Shown here: piece after piece, positions 9,009 to 17,016 of the stretch
Layout of the letters: the number at the start of each line of letters is the position of its first letter
How positions within the stretch are numbered: position 1 is the stretch's first letter
Origin: Terriglobia bacterium
Lineage (GTDB): Bacteria; Acidobacteriota; Terriglobia; Bryobacterales; Bryobacteraceae
NCBI GenBank assembly: GCA_010084195.1
Contig: RGPS01000020.1
Location: 1 to 46,078, forward strand
DNA: 46,078 nucleotides
Direction: 5' to 3'
The notes under the pieces: generated by a model
What the model saw: only the letters and a program-made list of their open reading frames with translations
What the model was told of the DNA's origin: nothing
The model's database searches: none
Position numbers and translations under genes: made by a program

Positions 9009-9611
9009 TCAATCAGACTCAGGCAACGAAGCTGGTTCCCGGCTGGGTCTTTCAGGCCCATTCCATCTTCTGGTGTCGGTGTCCTCAATTCCCAGCAAAT
9101 CCAGGATGCGATCCACCGAGGAATCGACCAGGTCTTCCACGCTCGCAGGATTGTTGTAAAAACCGGGAATCGGCGGCGCAATGATAGCCCCCATCTCGGC
9201 CAACGACGTCATGGTTCGCAGGTGACCCACGTGAAACGGGCTCTCCCGCACAGCCAGGATCAGGCGACGGCGCTCTTTCAGCATTACGTCAGCCGCCCGA
9301 ATGATCAGGTTAGAACTGATGCCGCAAGCGATTGCAGACATCGTGTGGATCGAACAGGGGGTAATGACCATCCCGTCGGAGCGGAAAGACCCGCTGGCAA
9401 GCGGGGCCGCAATATCTTCGAGGGGCCAGGAGTAGCGGGCAAGCGACTTCAGGTCCGCTGCCTTCTTTCCTGTCTCCAGGAACAGGGTCTTTTCTCCTGC
9501 CCTGGACAGAATCAGGTGCGTCTCGATTTCTGGGTGTCGGGCCAGCCGGTTTAGAAGGCGAAAAGGGTAAATTGCGCCGCTGGCTCCAGTTACGCCGATG
9601 ATGATTCTCAT
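9009..9611 (-). CDS. ubiX: UbiX family flavin prenyltransferase
   Basis: 200 residues. UbiX/Pad1 proteins attach dimethylallyl phosphate to FMN to make prenylated FMN, the cofactor of UbiD-type decarboxylases. The N-terminal Rossmann motif IIIGVTGASGAIYPFRLL and the central segments MVITPCSIHTMSAIACG and RRRLILAVRESPFH are typical and bind FMN and phosphate. The length fits the family. No ubiD is present in the window, so the decarboxylase partner must lie elsewhere. It reads toward lon, 179 bases before the lon ATG, and diverges from the HTH regulator at 9752. The last 25 residues are polar and not conserved in the family. Confidence 0.92.
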   Translation of the reverse strand: MRIIIGVTGASGAIYPFRLLNRLARHPEIETHLILSRAGEKTLFLETGKKAADLKSLARYSWPLEDIAAPLASGSFRSDGMVITPCSIHTMSAIACGISSNLIIRAADVMLKERRRLILAVRESPFHVGHLRTMTSLAEMGAIIAPPIPGFYNNPASVEDLVDSSVDRILDLLGIEDTDTRRWNGPERPSREPASLPESD

Positions 9612-9650
9612 TGTTTGTTCCGTTTTCAGAACAGCTAGACCTTTTTACTC

Positions 9651-9680
9651 TTGAAGTCCGAACAGAGTCAGCGATATAAT
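9651..9680 (+). promoter_or_regulatory. Sigma-70 type promoter for the HTH regulator gene
   Basis: TTGAAG at 9651-9656 and a perfect TATAAT at 9675-9680, separated by 18 bases. It points toward the ATG at 9752, giving a leader of about 65 bases. The best match to a consensus promoter that I saw in the window. Confidence 0.7.
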
Positions 9681-9751
9681 CCCGACTAGGCGAAGTTGAT
9701 TCAATCCAGAATCCGGACGTTATTTTTTTCAGCCCGAGACAGGATCATAAC

Positions 9752-10528
9752 ATGCTTGAAGCGGGCGCGCGGTTGCGGAAGGCGAGAGAAGATCTGGGCC
9801 TGAAGTTTCGCGATGTCGAAGCAGCCAGTCAAAAAATTGCAGATCGCCACAAGAATCAGGATTTCGTCATCTTTATCGGACGTCTGTCGGATATTGAAAA
9901 CCACGGCACCCTGCCGTCAATATTCCGGCTGTATTCACTGTGCTGTATCTATCGTCTGCGCCTGAACGACGTTCTTTCGTGGTTTGGCATCCCGGTTGAT
10001 TCCATGGCGGCCGATGCCGCCCTCGTCAAAATCGGCAACACGCACCTGATCGACTTTGACATCGGCGGCGCTGAAGCCATGGTTCCCATTTCTCTAAATC
10101 CGGGCCTCGATCTCCGGCAGACCATGTTTTTGACCTCGGTTATTCAGCGCTGGGGCAAGATGCCGCTGGCTTTGGTAGGCGGAACTGACCCTCGTCAATA
10201 TCAATATGGATTCATGGGCGCTGACGATGCGAGCATGAATCCGTCCGTTCCGCCTGGGTCCCTGCTGGTCATCGACCATACCAAACGCAGGCTTCAGGCT
10301 TCCGGCTGGGAGAGCGCAGCGCAGCGACCCATCTATTTCGTGCAGACCAGGACCGGCTGTTATTGCCGTTGGCTTAGCCTTCACGCCGGCATGATGAGTC
10401 TGATTCCTGATCCCTCGTCAGATGCCCCCGTCCTCACTTTTCCGGTTGAGGAAGTGGATGTCCTCGGCCAGGTTGTAGGGCTGGCTATAGGTCTGGATCT
10501 CGACGGTCGACGGAAGCCTCGCGCCTGA
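9752..10528 (+). CDS. HTH transcriptional regulator with a degenerate LexA/S24-like C-terminal domain
   Basis: 258 residues. Residues 1-70 look like an XRE-type helix-turn-helix with the start AGARLRKAREDLGLKFRDVE. The C-terminal half resembles the S24/LexA fold: DDASMNPSVPPGSLLVID corresponds to the LexA-type G-D-S-M-x-P motif, with Ser161 at the nucleophile position, and VDVLGQVVGLAI fits the closing strand. In the usual V-K-R-L segment the sequence reads YCRWL, so the general-base lysine is replaced by Arg206. Self-cleavage is therefore unlikely. This suggests a repressor that uses the fold for dimerisation or sensing, not for SOS-type cleavage. AGGA lies seven bases before the ATG. Its 3' end overlaps the opposed gene 10485-10937 by 44 bases. 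Confidence 0.75.
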   Translation: MLEAGARLRKAREDLGLKFRDVEAASQKIADRHKNQDFVIFIGRLSDIENHGTLPSIFRLYSLCCIYRLRLNDVLSWFGIPVDSMAADAALVKIGNTHLIDFDIGGAEAMVPISLNPGLDLRQTMFLTSVIQRWGKMPLALVGGTDPRQYQYGFMGADDASMNPSVPPGSLLVIDHTKRRLQASGWESAAQRPIYFVQTRTGCYCRWLSLHAGMMSLIPDPSSDAPVLTFPVEEVDVLGQVVGLAIGLDLDGRRKPRA

Positions 10529-10937
10529 GTAGTTCCAGCACGATAGTCATATCGCCGCGGTAGAGTTCACGCTCTACATCCCGGGACGCCAGCGGAAACC
10601 ACGCCGCCCAGGGTTCGAGTGCTATCCATGAAGCCAGCGAACTTGCACCGTCCCCTTCCCCCTCAAAAAGATACCTTCCCACGTCCTGCTTCTGTTGGGT
10701 GAGCGGCAAGGCCAGCCACTCACGAAACACCCGGACATGACTGTTGCTGAGCATGGCACTCGTGCCGTCTTCGCCGAGTCGCTGCGCCAGACCATAGTGC
10801 TGGTATTGGGCCGCCTGACCCGTGCGAAGTGACGCCAGATAAGCAAGTTTCCCGATCTGCGTCGGGATCCCCTCCAACGTTTGCCGCCATGAGTCTTCTA
10901 CAGCGGCAAGCCGCAACTGAGTTGTGTTTCCCGGCAT
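10485..10937 (-). CDS. Conserved-looking protein of unknown function
   Basis: 150 residues from the ATG at 10937, chosen because GGAGG lies five bases upstream; a reading from 11042 would add 35 poorly coding residues. The protein starts MPGNTTQLRLAAVEDSWRQ and is rich in Leu, Ala, Arg and Trp, with no signal peptide or membrane span, so it is probably cytoplasmic and helical. I do not recognise a family. Its last 44 bases overlap the 3' end of the regulator gene on the other strand, so the two transcripts are antisense to each other at their ends. Confidence 0.7.
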   Translation of the reverse strand: MPGNTTQLRLAAVEDSWRQTLEGIPTQIGKLAYLASLRTGQAAQYQHYGLAQRLGEDGTSAMLSNSHVRVFREWLALPLTQQKQDVGRYLFEGEGDGASSLASWIALEPWAAWFPLASRDVERELYRGDMTIVLELLRREASVDRRDPDL

Positions 10938-11183
10938 GCTGGCCTCCAAATAGATTGTATTCCCGTCGCCGGATTTCCCAGCCTGCGCCCGCATATTGGC
11001 TTCCGCAAAGGGATAGCCTGCGCATTTCCCGGATGAGTACATCCGGAACAGGAATCCAAAATCTTTCCGATATCATAAAGTCTTTGCAAAACCCGCCACT
11101 GCCCGACAATTTCACCTTACTCTCTCATTTAGGCGCCCGAAAACGCTGACATTTCAGTTCACTTCATTAAGGAGAACAAAACG

Positions 11184-11297
11184 ATGAAAAAGTTCATGAT
11201 GATCCTGACCCTCGCGGTCGCGTATTTTGCCGCTACGGCCACCGCTGGTGCCATCCCCCCCCCCGAATGCGAACCCCACTGCCCCTGGGTCCGCTAG
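11184..11297 (+). CDS. Very small secreted peptide with a C10 tract in the gene
   Basis: 37 codons. AAGGAG at 11169-11174 lies nine bases before the ATG, an excellent site. The peptide begins MKKFMMILTLAVAYFAATA, a textbook signal peptide, with likely cleavage after TAGA. About 14 residues would then be released: proline-rich, with two cysteines in a CEPHC arrangement that could form a disulfide or bind metal. The codons for the PPP run lie in ten consecutive C (11255-11264). Loss of one C would extend the product to 56 residues (stop at 11353); gain of one C would extend it to the TAG at 11396. It precedes the 7-TM gene by 94 bases. The family is unknown to me; small size makes this a prediction. 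Confidence 0.65.
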   Translation: MKKFMMILTLAVAYFAATATAGAIPPPECEPHCPWVR

Positions 11298-11391
11298 CAG
11301 CAACCGGGCTGGAGGCAGGGTCGGACGGCTCGATAGCCGCCCCCTGTATCTCTGATTCTGATGATGCTAGAATCGCAGCACGGCACCAACA

Positions 11392-12144
11392 GTGCTAGGC
11401 AAGTACACCTTCGCGCTGAACGCAGCCGCTTACGCTTTTACGGCATGGCGGCTGATTGCGCGTGGTCTGCCGAAACGCCAGCCTGCGCTCCTTGTGTTTC
11501 TGCTTCTCCGCTGCCTCCTGGCGTGGTCTTCGGTAGCGCTCACTGGTCGCGCCCCTCTGTACTTCTGGTCCTACGTCCTGCTCACGCCGTTTGATAGCCT
11601 CGTGAGTATTCTCGCCGTCCGCGAATCTCTCGGCTTGGTGCTGTATCAATATCCGGGGATACGATCTTTAGGCCGTTGGACGATGTACGGGGCAGTGAGT
11701 GTCTCTCTTCTTGTCGCGGTCGTTATCACTGCTGCATATTGGCGTGGAGACTCAGTCCGCAGTAATCTCTATTACATAGAGGTAGGCACCCGCTCTATCG
11801 CGTTCGGGCTGGCAGTAGTGGTGGCCTCGCTGTTGGTTTTCCTGTCGCATTACCGGCTGGACCTCAGCCGTAATCGCATCGTTTCGAGCGTGGCATTTGG
11901 ATGTGTGGTGCTCGCGGAGGCTGTGACTCTGTTTATTGATTCCAACTCGGTTCACCTGGTTTCCCCTCTCGTTGATAACGTCAACGGGATCTTTGGGACC
12001 ATGTGTGTGCTGCTTTGGGGCCTGTTCCTCGAACGAGAGGAAGTCTCCGAATCTCGCGCTCCCCGCCCGCCGCGCATGAAAGATGAGCGCAATCTTCGGC
12101 AATTGCAGGCGCTCGAGCAATTCGCGTCCAGAATCGGTCGCTGA
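11392..12144 (+). CDS. Seven-transmembrane protein of unknown function
   Basis: 250 residues from a GTG start. Seven hydrophobic segments can be read at roughly 5-24, 31-51, 55-77, 96-117, 130-150, 163-184 and 195-213. The C-terminal tail of about 35 residues is charged and probably cytoplasmic (REEVSESRAPRPPRMKDER). No catalytic motif was recognised. Proteins of this shape are frequent among unknown genes in Acidobacteriota, which is general knowledge and not a match. It may be co-transcribed with the small secreted peptide gene just upstream and ends at a strong two-way terminator. Confidence 0.75.
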   Translation: MLGKYTFALNAAAYAFTAWRLIARGLPKRQPALLVFLLLRCLLAWSSVALTGRAPLYFWSYVLLTPFDSLVSILAVRESLGLVLYQYPGIRSLGRWTMYGAVSVSLLVAVVITAAYWRGDSVRSNLYYIEVGTRSIAFGLAVVVASLLVFLSHYRLDLSRNRIVSSVAFGCVVLAEAVTLFIDSNSVHLVSPLVDNVNGIFGTMCVLLWGLFLEREEVSESRAPRPPRMKDERNLRQLQALEQFASRIGR

Positions 12145-12181
12145 TAACAACTTCGGTTTGGAACTTCTGCCGGTGTAAATG

Positions 12182-12210
12182 AAAACGCCCCTGATTGTCA
12201 GGGGCGTTTT
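12182..12210. terminator. Two-way intrinsic terminator between convergent genes
   Basis: Perfect 13-bp stem (12182-12194 and 12198-12210) with a TTG loop. The ends are AAAA on one side and TTTT on the other, so it can stop transcription of both the 7-TM gene (plus) and frr (minus). Confidence 0.9.
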
Positions 12211-12236
12211 GTTCGTTCGGGGCTGGAGACTTCGGG

Positions 12237-12803
12237 TTAGCGAATCTCCATGATTTCTTTTTCTTTGGCCTTGGCCAGCTGGTCCAGCTTCAGCATGGTG
12301 GAATCGGTCAGCTTTTGGGTCTCGTCGTGGCCCCGGCGATCTTCATCTTCGGCGATCTTCTTCTCTTTCGCGAGCTTCTTGATGTGTTCATTGGCATCGC
12401 GACGGATATTTCGCACGGCGACACGGTGATCTTCTGCCACTCCGTGAAGTTTTTTCGCCAGTTCCTTACGGCGTTCTTCGTTCAGCGGCGGGATCGGAAT
12501 GCGGATCATTTTGCCGTCGTTCGACGGGTTCACCCCCAGATCGGCGTTGCGAATCGCCCTTTCGATCGGGGCAATCTGCGACGTATCCCACGGCTGCAGC
12601 GTCAGCATTCCGGGCTCCGGAACGTGCAGATTCGCCAGTTGATTCACCGGCGTCGGCGTGCCGTAATAATCCACCCGAACGTTGTCCAGCAGATTGACAC
12701 TGGCGCGGCCCGTCCGGATCGTCGACATGGCGTGCTGCAGATCAGCCAGCGCTTTGTCCATCCGCTGTTTTGCGTTTGCTTCGATTTCCTTGACTGTGTT
12801 CAT
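12237..12803 (-). CDS. frr: Ribosome recycling factor
   Basis: 188 residues, the usual size. Together with EF-G it splits the post-termination ribosome. Family signatures are present: IRTGRASVNLLDNVRVDYYG, the LTLQPWD region, RIPIPPLNEERRKELAK and a C-terminal helix rich in Lys and Glu. It is the last gene of the rplM-rpsI-rpsB-tsf-pyrH-frr block and follows pyrH by 12 bases, so the two are almost surely one transcript ending at the 12182-12210 terminator. Confidence 0.97.
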   Translation of the reverse strand: MNTVKEIEANAKQRMDKALADLQHAMSTIRTGRASVNLLDNVRVDYYGTPTPVNQLANLHVPEPGMLTLQPWDTSQIAPIERAIRNADLGVNPSNDGKMIRIPIPPLNEERRKELAKKLHGVAEDHRVAVRNIRRDANEHIKKLAKEKKIAEDEDRRGHDETQKLTDSTMLKLDQLAKAKEKEIMEIR

Positions 12804-12815
12804 ATTGTGTTTGCT

Positions 12816-13523
12816 CTAGCCAATGATGGTGCCGACCGGCTCACCAGTCGCCATTCGCATTATATTGCCCGGAGTATTCAGATTGAAAACCTGGATGGGG
12901 AGTTTGTTGTCCCGGCACATCGCAATCGAGGTCGCGTCCATCACGCCGAGAGATTTTGTCAGTACTTCGGTGTAGCCAATGCGGTCAAACATCACCGCAT
13001 CGTCGAACTTGTTCGGGTCCTTGTCGTAAACCCCGTTGACCTTTGTGGCCTTGGCCACTACCTGCGCCTTGATTTCGAGCGCCCGCAGGGTTGCGGCCGT
13101 GTCGGTTGAAAAATAGGGATTGGAAGTACCTGCCGCGAAGATCACCACCCGGTTCTTTTCCAGGTGCCGCATCGCCCGACGGCGGATGTACGGCTCTGCA
13201 ACCTGATGCATTTCGATGGCGCTCATCACTCGAGTGTGTTGGCCGATCTGTTCCAGTGCGTCCTGAAATGCGATCGAGTTGATCACGGTCGCCAGCATCC
13301 CCATGTGATCTGCCGCCACCCGGTCCATGCTCTTGGCGGCTAATGCCACGCCACGGAAGATATTACCTCCACCGATCACCACTCCCACCTGGATGCCCTT
13401 ACTGGCTATTGCGGCAACTTCCAGTGCGAGGCTCTTGACGCGCTCGGCATCAAGACCAAAGGATTGGGGCCCAGCCAGAGCTTCGCCACTGAGTTTTAGG
13501 AGGATACGTTGGTATGCGGACAT
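12816..13523 (-). CDS. pyrH: Uridylate kinase (UMP kinase)
   Basis: 235 residues. Bacterial UMP kinases phosphorylate UMP to UDP with ATP and are hexamers controlled by GTP and UTP. Motifs seen: [11 protein letters not shown] at the N-terminus, [12 protein letters not shown], the UMP-binding [15 protein letters not shown] and the [16 protein letters not shown] loop. It lies in the conserved order tsf-pyrH-frr. A terminator (13552-13583) separates it from tsf, so pyrH-frr either depends on read-through or on its own promoter. No strong ribosome site is visible before the ATG. Confidence 0.97.
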   Translation of the reverse strand: MSAYQRILLKLSGEALAGPQSFGLDAERVKSLALEVAAIASKGIQVGVVIGGGNIFRGVALAAKSMDRVAADHMGMLATVINSIAFQDALEQIGQHTRVMSAIEMHQVAEPYIRRRAMRHLEKNRVVIFAAGTSNPYFSTDTAATLRALEIKAQVVAKATKVNGVYDKDPNKFDDAVMFDRIGYTEVLTKSLGVMDATSIAMCRDNKLPIQVFNLNTPGNIMRMATGEPVGTIIG

Positions 13524-13551
13524 GTTGGGTTACGGGGTTACTGCCGGGCAC

Positions 13552-13583
13552 AAAAAAGGGGGTAAGTGTTTCCACTTACCCCC
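13552..13583 (-). terminator. Intrinsic terminator after tsf
   Basis: On the minus strand a perfect 11-bp stem (13573-13583 with 13558-13568, 4-base loop) is followed by six T (13557-13552). It lies 16 bases past the tsf stop and 29 bases before the pyrH start, so it probably lowers pyrH-frr expression relative to the rpsB-tsf genes. Confidence 0.88.
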
Positions 13584-13598
13584 TGGATTACCTAAAAA

Positions 13599-14213
13599 CT
13601 ATTCTGCTCCACCGGCTGAATCGCCAACCTTGAAGCGGGCAAACCGTGCGACGGTGATGTTCTCGCCAAGCTTAGCGATCTTTTGCTTTACCAGCTGATC
13701 AATCGAAATCGAGTTTTCCTTCACGAACGGCTGTTCCATAAGGCAGATTTCTTCGTAGAACTTGGCCATCCGGCCTTCCACAATCTTCTCGGCAACCTTC
13801 TCGGGTTTGCCTTCGTTGACTGCACGGGCCTTCTGGATGTCCTTTTCTTTCTCCAGAACTTCCGGAGTCACCTGTTCGCGACGAACGAACTGGGGGTCCG
13901 CTGCGGCGATGTGCATCGCAAGGTCGCGAACCAGTTCCTGGAAGTCATCGGTCCGCGCCACAAAGTCGGACTCGCAATTGACTTCCACCATCACACCGAG
14001 CTGAGCGCCTGCATGGATATACGTGCCAATAGTGCCCTGTTTGGTGCTGCGGGAAGCCTTCTTGCCTGCCGACGCGATGCCCCACTTGCGGAGTACGGTC
14101 TCCGCTTCGTTGACATCACCCTTCGCTTCCACGAGGGCCTTCTTGCATTCCATCATTCCAGCGCCGGTGCGATCCCGGACCTGTTTGACTAAAGCTGCGC
14201 TGATTTCCGCCAT
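13599..14213 (-). CDS. tsf: Elongation factor Ts
   Basis: 204 residues from the ATG at 14213; the in-frame extension to 14279 adds a non-conserved 22 residues and is rejected, and GGAG lies nine bases before this ATG. EF-Ts exchanges GDP for GTP on EF-Tu. The UBA-like N-terminus (VKQVRDRTGAGMMECKKAL) and TDDFQEL core are clear. The protein is the short, roughly 200-residue form known from several phyla, not the longer E. coli form of about 283. It follows rpsB through a structured spacer. Confidence 0.96.
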   Translation of the reverse strand: MAEISAALVKQVRDRTGAGMMECKKALVEAKGDVNEAETVLRKWGIASAGKKASRSTKQGTIGTYIHAGAQLGVMVEVNCESDFVARTDDFQELVRDLAMHIAAADPQFVRREQVTPEVLEKEKDIQKARAVNEGKPEKVAEKIVEGRMAKFYEEICLMEQPFVKENSISIDQLVKQKIAKLGENITVARFARFKVGDSAGGAE

Positions 14214-14252
14214 ATTACAATTCTCCGATAAAACGGGACTTCGTTGAGATTT

Positions 14253-14331
14253 GGCAGACCACCACCGCCACCCCGGCAACCGGAGATTCGCTGCCCAGAA
14301 AGGCTGTGGCAGCAGGGAGCGGTGGTCTGCC
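14253..14331 (-). promoter_or_regulatory. Nested inverted repeats between rpsB and tsf
   Basis: An 11-bp inverted repeat (14253-14263 with 14321-14331) encloses a 57-base region with a second stem (GCTGCC at 14290-14295 with GGCAGC at 14308-14313). In RNA this would make a branched fold in the rpsB-tsf spacer. No T-run follows, so attenuation, RNA processing or stability control seem likelier than plain termination. Function is inference. Confidence 0.45.
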
Positions 14332-14336
14332 CGTGG

Positions 14337-15221
14337 TTAGTTCTGCGAAGCTTCGGCGACCGGTGCTTCGGCCGTTTCCGACGCCGGACCCTTACGAGAA
14401 GTGGTGTCGTCCATCATCAGGCTTTCCTGCATGATCTTCTCGGCGTACGTCGGGTCCATAAACTGCGAATCTTCAGACAGGTCATCGAGCGAGCTTTCGT
14501 CGGTCATGACCTTCTCTGCTGCAAAGTCGTGCTCAGTTGCCAGAGCGCGACCTTCAATCACGGCATCCGCAATCTTGCTGGTGAACAGACGGATGGCGCG
14601 CAGCGCGTCATCATTGCCCGGGATCACCCAGTCAACTTCGTCGGGATCGCAGTTGGTGTCGACAATAGCGACAACCGGGATACCCAGACGACGGGCTTCC
14701 TTCACAGCGATGCCTTCTTTATTCGAATCGATGATGAAGATCACGTCGGGCAGGCCCGGCATGTCCTTGATTCCGGCGAGGTTGGAGTCGAGATGCTTGC
14801 GCTCGCGCTCCATCCGGACGATTTCTTTCTTGAGACGGCCACCCCAGGAACCTTCAGCAGCCATCTGCTCTAGTTCCTTCAGGCGCTTGATTGACTTCTG
14901 CACCGTGACCATATTGGTCAGCAGGCCACCAAGCCAACGATTGTTGACATAGTACATCTGGCAGCGGTTGGCTTCTTCGGCGACAGCTTCCTGTGCCTGG
15001 CGCTTGGTGCCGACGAACAGGACGTTCTTGCCCTGAGCAGCCATTTCTACAACATATCGAGCTGCATCTTTGAAGAGCTTCAGCGTCTTCTGCAGGTCGA
15101 TAATGTAGATCCCGTTACGTTCGCCAAAGATGTATTCTTTCATCTTTGGATTCCAGCGCTTGGTCTGGTGCCCGAAGTGAACGCCGGCTTCGAGCAATTC
15201 TTTCATCGAAATTTGAGGCAA
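14337..15221 (-). CDS. rpsB: 30S ribosomal protein S2
   Basis: 294 residues. The start is a TTG at 15221, six bases after AGGAG; it gives [20 protein letters not shown], which lines up with the usual S2 N-terminus, whereas the next ATG five codons later is too far from the ribosome site. Other S2 signatures include [27 protein letters not shown] and [19 protein letters not shown]. The protein is longer than E. coli S2 (241): the extra C-terminal 50 or so residues are acidic and Ala/Ser/Thr-rich, probably disordered. It is transcribed from its own candidate promoter (15333-15360) through a leader of about 100 bases. Confidence 0.97.
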   Translation of the reverse strand: MPQISMKELLEAGVHFGHQTKRWNPKMKEYIFGERNGIYIIDLQKTLKLFKDAARYVVEMAAQGKNVLFVGTKRQAQEAVAEEANRCQMYYVNNRWLGGLLTNMVTVQKSIKRLKELEQMAAEGSWGGRLKKEIVRMERERKHLDSNLAGIKDMPGLPDVIFIIDSNKEGIAVKEARRLGIPVVAIVDTNCDPDEVDWVIPGNDDALRAIRLFTSKIADAVIEGRALATEHDFAAEKVMTDESSLDDLSEDSQFMDPTYAEKIMQESLMMDDTTSRKGPASETAEAPVAEASQN

Positions 15222-15303
15222 ACAAAACTCCTAAACTTACTAACCGCAAAACCACGCCGGTCCTATACACATCCAAAACCGCTGCACCCCCAAAACTGAG
15301 GGC

Positions 15304-15319
15304 CCATATCGGGATATGG
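15304..15319 (-). promoter_or_regulatory. Small inverted repeat in the rpsB leader
   Basis: CCATATC and GATATGG (7-bp arms, 2-base spacer), 83 bases before the rpsB start and 14 bases past the candidate -10 element. It may be an operator or part of a leader RNA fold; S2 operons are known to be controlled by their own product, but no match to that leader was tested. Confidence 0.3.
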
Positions 15320-15332
15320 AAAGTGTTCCGCA

Positions 15333-15360
15333 TTTATAGACAACCCGTTTGGCGATCCAA
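15333..15360 (-). promoter_or_regulatory. Candidate rpsB promoter
   Basis: Minus strand: TTGGAT (15360-15355), 16-base spacer, TATAAA (15338-15333). Placed in the 264-base gap between rpsI and rpsB. The -10 matches the consensus at five of six bases, the -35 only at three. Confidence 0.45.
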
Positions 15361-15420
15361 AGCGAGATTTGCCGGGGTCGAATGCAGGAGGAGCCGTACG
15401 AGGTTCCAGACGAACGGAAA

Positions 15421-15463
15421 CGGGGCCTGGTGTCCTCTCCCGAAGGAGAATGACCAGACCCCG
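15421..15463 (-). terminator. Long hairpin after rpsI
   Basis: An 11-bp outer stem with one G-U pair (15421-15431 with 15453-15463) and an inner TCTCC/GGAGA stem (15436-15440, 15445-15449) closed on the minus strand by a TTCG tetraloop. It begins 22 bases past the rpsI stop. Only a short T-run follows on the minus strand, so termination may be partial. Confidence 0.6.
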
Positions 15464-15485
15464 ACCACAAAACAACAAACTCGTT

Positions 15486-15887
<402 letters not shown>

Positions 15888-15909
15888 CTTCTGATACCTT
15901 TCCTTCAGA

Positions 15910-16338
15910 CTAAACGCTGAGTGCCGTGGGCAACTGTGCGGCGTGAGGATGCTTATCGCCCGCGTAAACCTTCAACTTCCGGTACATCTGTTTCCCAAGT
16001 TTCGTCTTGGGTAACATGCCGGAAACAGCGTCTTCGATCATACGTGCGGGACGCGTCGCGCGAACCTTCTGCGCGGTGGTTTCCACCAGACCACCGGGGT
16101 ATCCGGTGAAGTGGCGGTAAACTTTCTGGGCATCCTTTCTGCCAGTCAGTTTAACCTTCGCAGCGTTCACGACGATCACATGATCGCCCGTATCAATAAA
16201 TGGTGTCCAGGTGGCCTTGTGCTTACCCATCAACAGGTTAGCGGCCTTGCTGGCAAGTTTGCCGAGAACTATATCGTTGGCATCAATGATATGCCATTTT
16301 CTTTCGATGCCCGGCTTAGAGGGGAATACCGTACTCAT
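15910..16338 (-). CDS. rplM: 50S ribosomal protein L13
   Basis: 142 residues from the ATG at 16338; a GTG two codons upstream (16344) is equally well placed relative to GGAG, so the exact start is open. L13 binds 23S rRNA early in assembly. Signatures: [33 protein letters not shown] and the RHFTGYPGG loop. First gene of the translation block, with a candidate promoter at 16377-16405. Confidence 0.96.
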   Translation of the reverse strand: MSTVFPSKPGIERKWHIIDANDIVLGKLASKAANLLMGKHKATWTPFIDTGDHVIVVNAAKVKLTGRKDAQKVYRHFTGYPGGLVETTAQKVRATRPARMIEDAVSGMLPKTKLGKQMYRKLKVYAGDKHPHAAQLPTALSV

Positions 16339-16376
16339 GAACACACGACTCCGTTGGATTACTGCTCAACTTACCT

Positions 16377-16405
16377 AGGCTACCGGATTTGGACGAAGAA
16401 GTCAA
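16377..16405 (-). promoter_or_regulatory. Candidate rplM promoter
   Basis: Minus strand: TTGACT (16405-16400), 17-base spacer, TAGCCT (16382-16377). The -35 matches the consensus at five of six bases; the -10 is weak. It would give a leader of about 30 bases to the rplM start. Confidence 0.4.
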
Positions 16406-16438
16406 ACGACTTAGCCGTTTTAGTCCGATTTGCTGCTC

Positions 16439-16470
16439 GCCAAAACATAACCCGGCAGATATGTTTTGGC
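16439..16470. promoter_or_regulatory. Perfect 11-bp inverted repeat upstream of rplM
   Basis: Arms 16439-16449 and 16460-16470 with a 10-base loop, beginning two bases after the Uma2 gene stop. A perfect TTGACA sits directly beside it on the minus strand (16476-16471). No T-run follows, so it could be an operator or a processing or partial termination site. Confidence 0.45.
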
Positions 16471-16472
16471 TG

Positions 16473-16991
16473 TCAATCCAGATCCTCCGGGAAAAGGTCG
16501 GCCATCGGCATCTCTACCTTGCCGTCGGTTGTGCGGAGGACTCCGTCCAGTGCCTCCAGGTGCCCCTCCCGGGTAACCACCCATCCGCGGCGGCTTGCGG
16601 GGTCCAAAACCCAGACATTCTCAGTTCCTGCCGTTAGATAGTCGTCGAGCCTCGCCTGCAGCGGGGGGAATGAATCGTCAGGGGAGAGGATTTCGATGCA
16701 AATGTACGTTGGAGATGAAAAGACCTGCTCGTCCGGTTCCGGCAGTCTCACAACGCAAACATCGGGAACGCGGTATCTCTGCGGACCCACGTTGACTCTC
16801 TGTTCAGGGAATGCGATGAGGCGAAGCAGCCGACGGCGCGCCCGGAACCATGCGAAAACTTCGCCCTGGAGCTTGCTGCAATCTTTTTGTCCCACGTTAC
16901 GTTCAATCAGAGCCCCGTCCACCAGATCGCAATCCGGACGGTACAGGGCCGAGAGATACTCTTCCACGGAAGTGAGCGTCAACACACTCAT
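16473..16991 (-). CDS. Uma2 family (DUF820) restriction-endonuclease-fold protein
   Basis: 172 residues. Uma2 proteins have a PD-(D/E)XK nuclease fold and are abundant in cyanobacteria and some soil phyla; their biological role is not established. Seen here: the N-terminal TSVEEYLSALYRPDCDLVDG, the active-site strand pair RVPDVCVV and ICIEILSPDDS, and the C-terminal YLTAGTENVWVLDP. The typical lysine after the acidic strand is not obvious, so catalytic competence is uncertain. It lies upstream of rplM on the same strand but is probably a separate unit. It diverges from the SNF2 gene by 25 bases. Confidence 0.87.
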   Translation of the reverse strand: MSVLTLTSVEEYLSALYRPDCDLVDGALIERNVGQKDCSKLQGEVFAWFRARRRLLRLIAFPEQRVNVGPQRYRVPDVCVVRLPEPDEQVFSSPTYICIEILSPDDSFPPLQARLDDYLTAGTENVWVLDPASRRGWVVTREGHLEALDGVLRTTDGKVEMPMADLFPEDLD

Positions 16992-17016
16992 GCGCCGAGG
17001 TTAGCATGTTCCTCCA

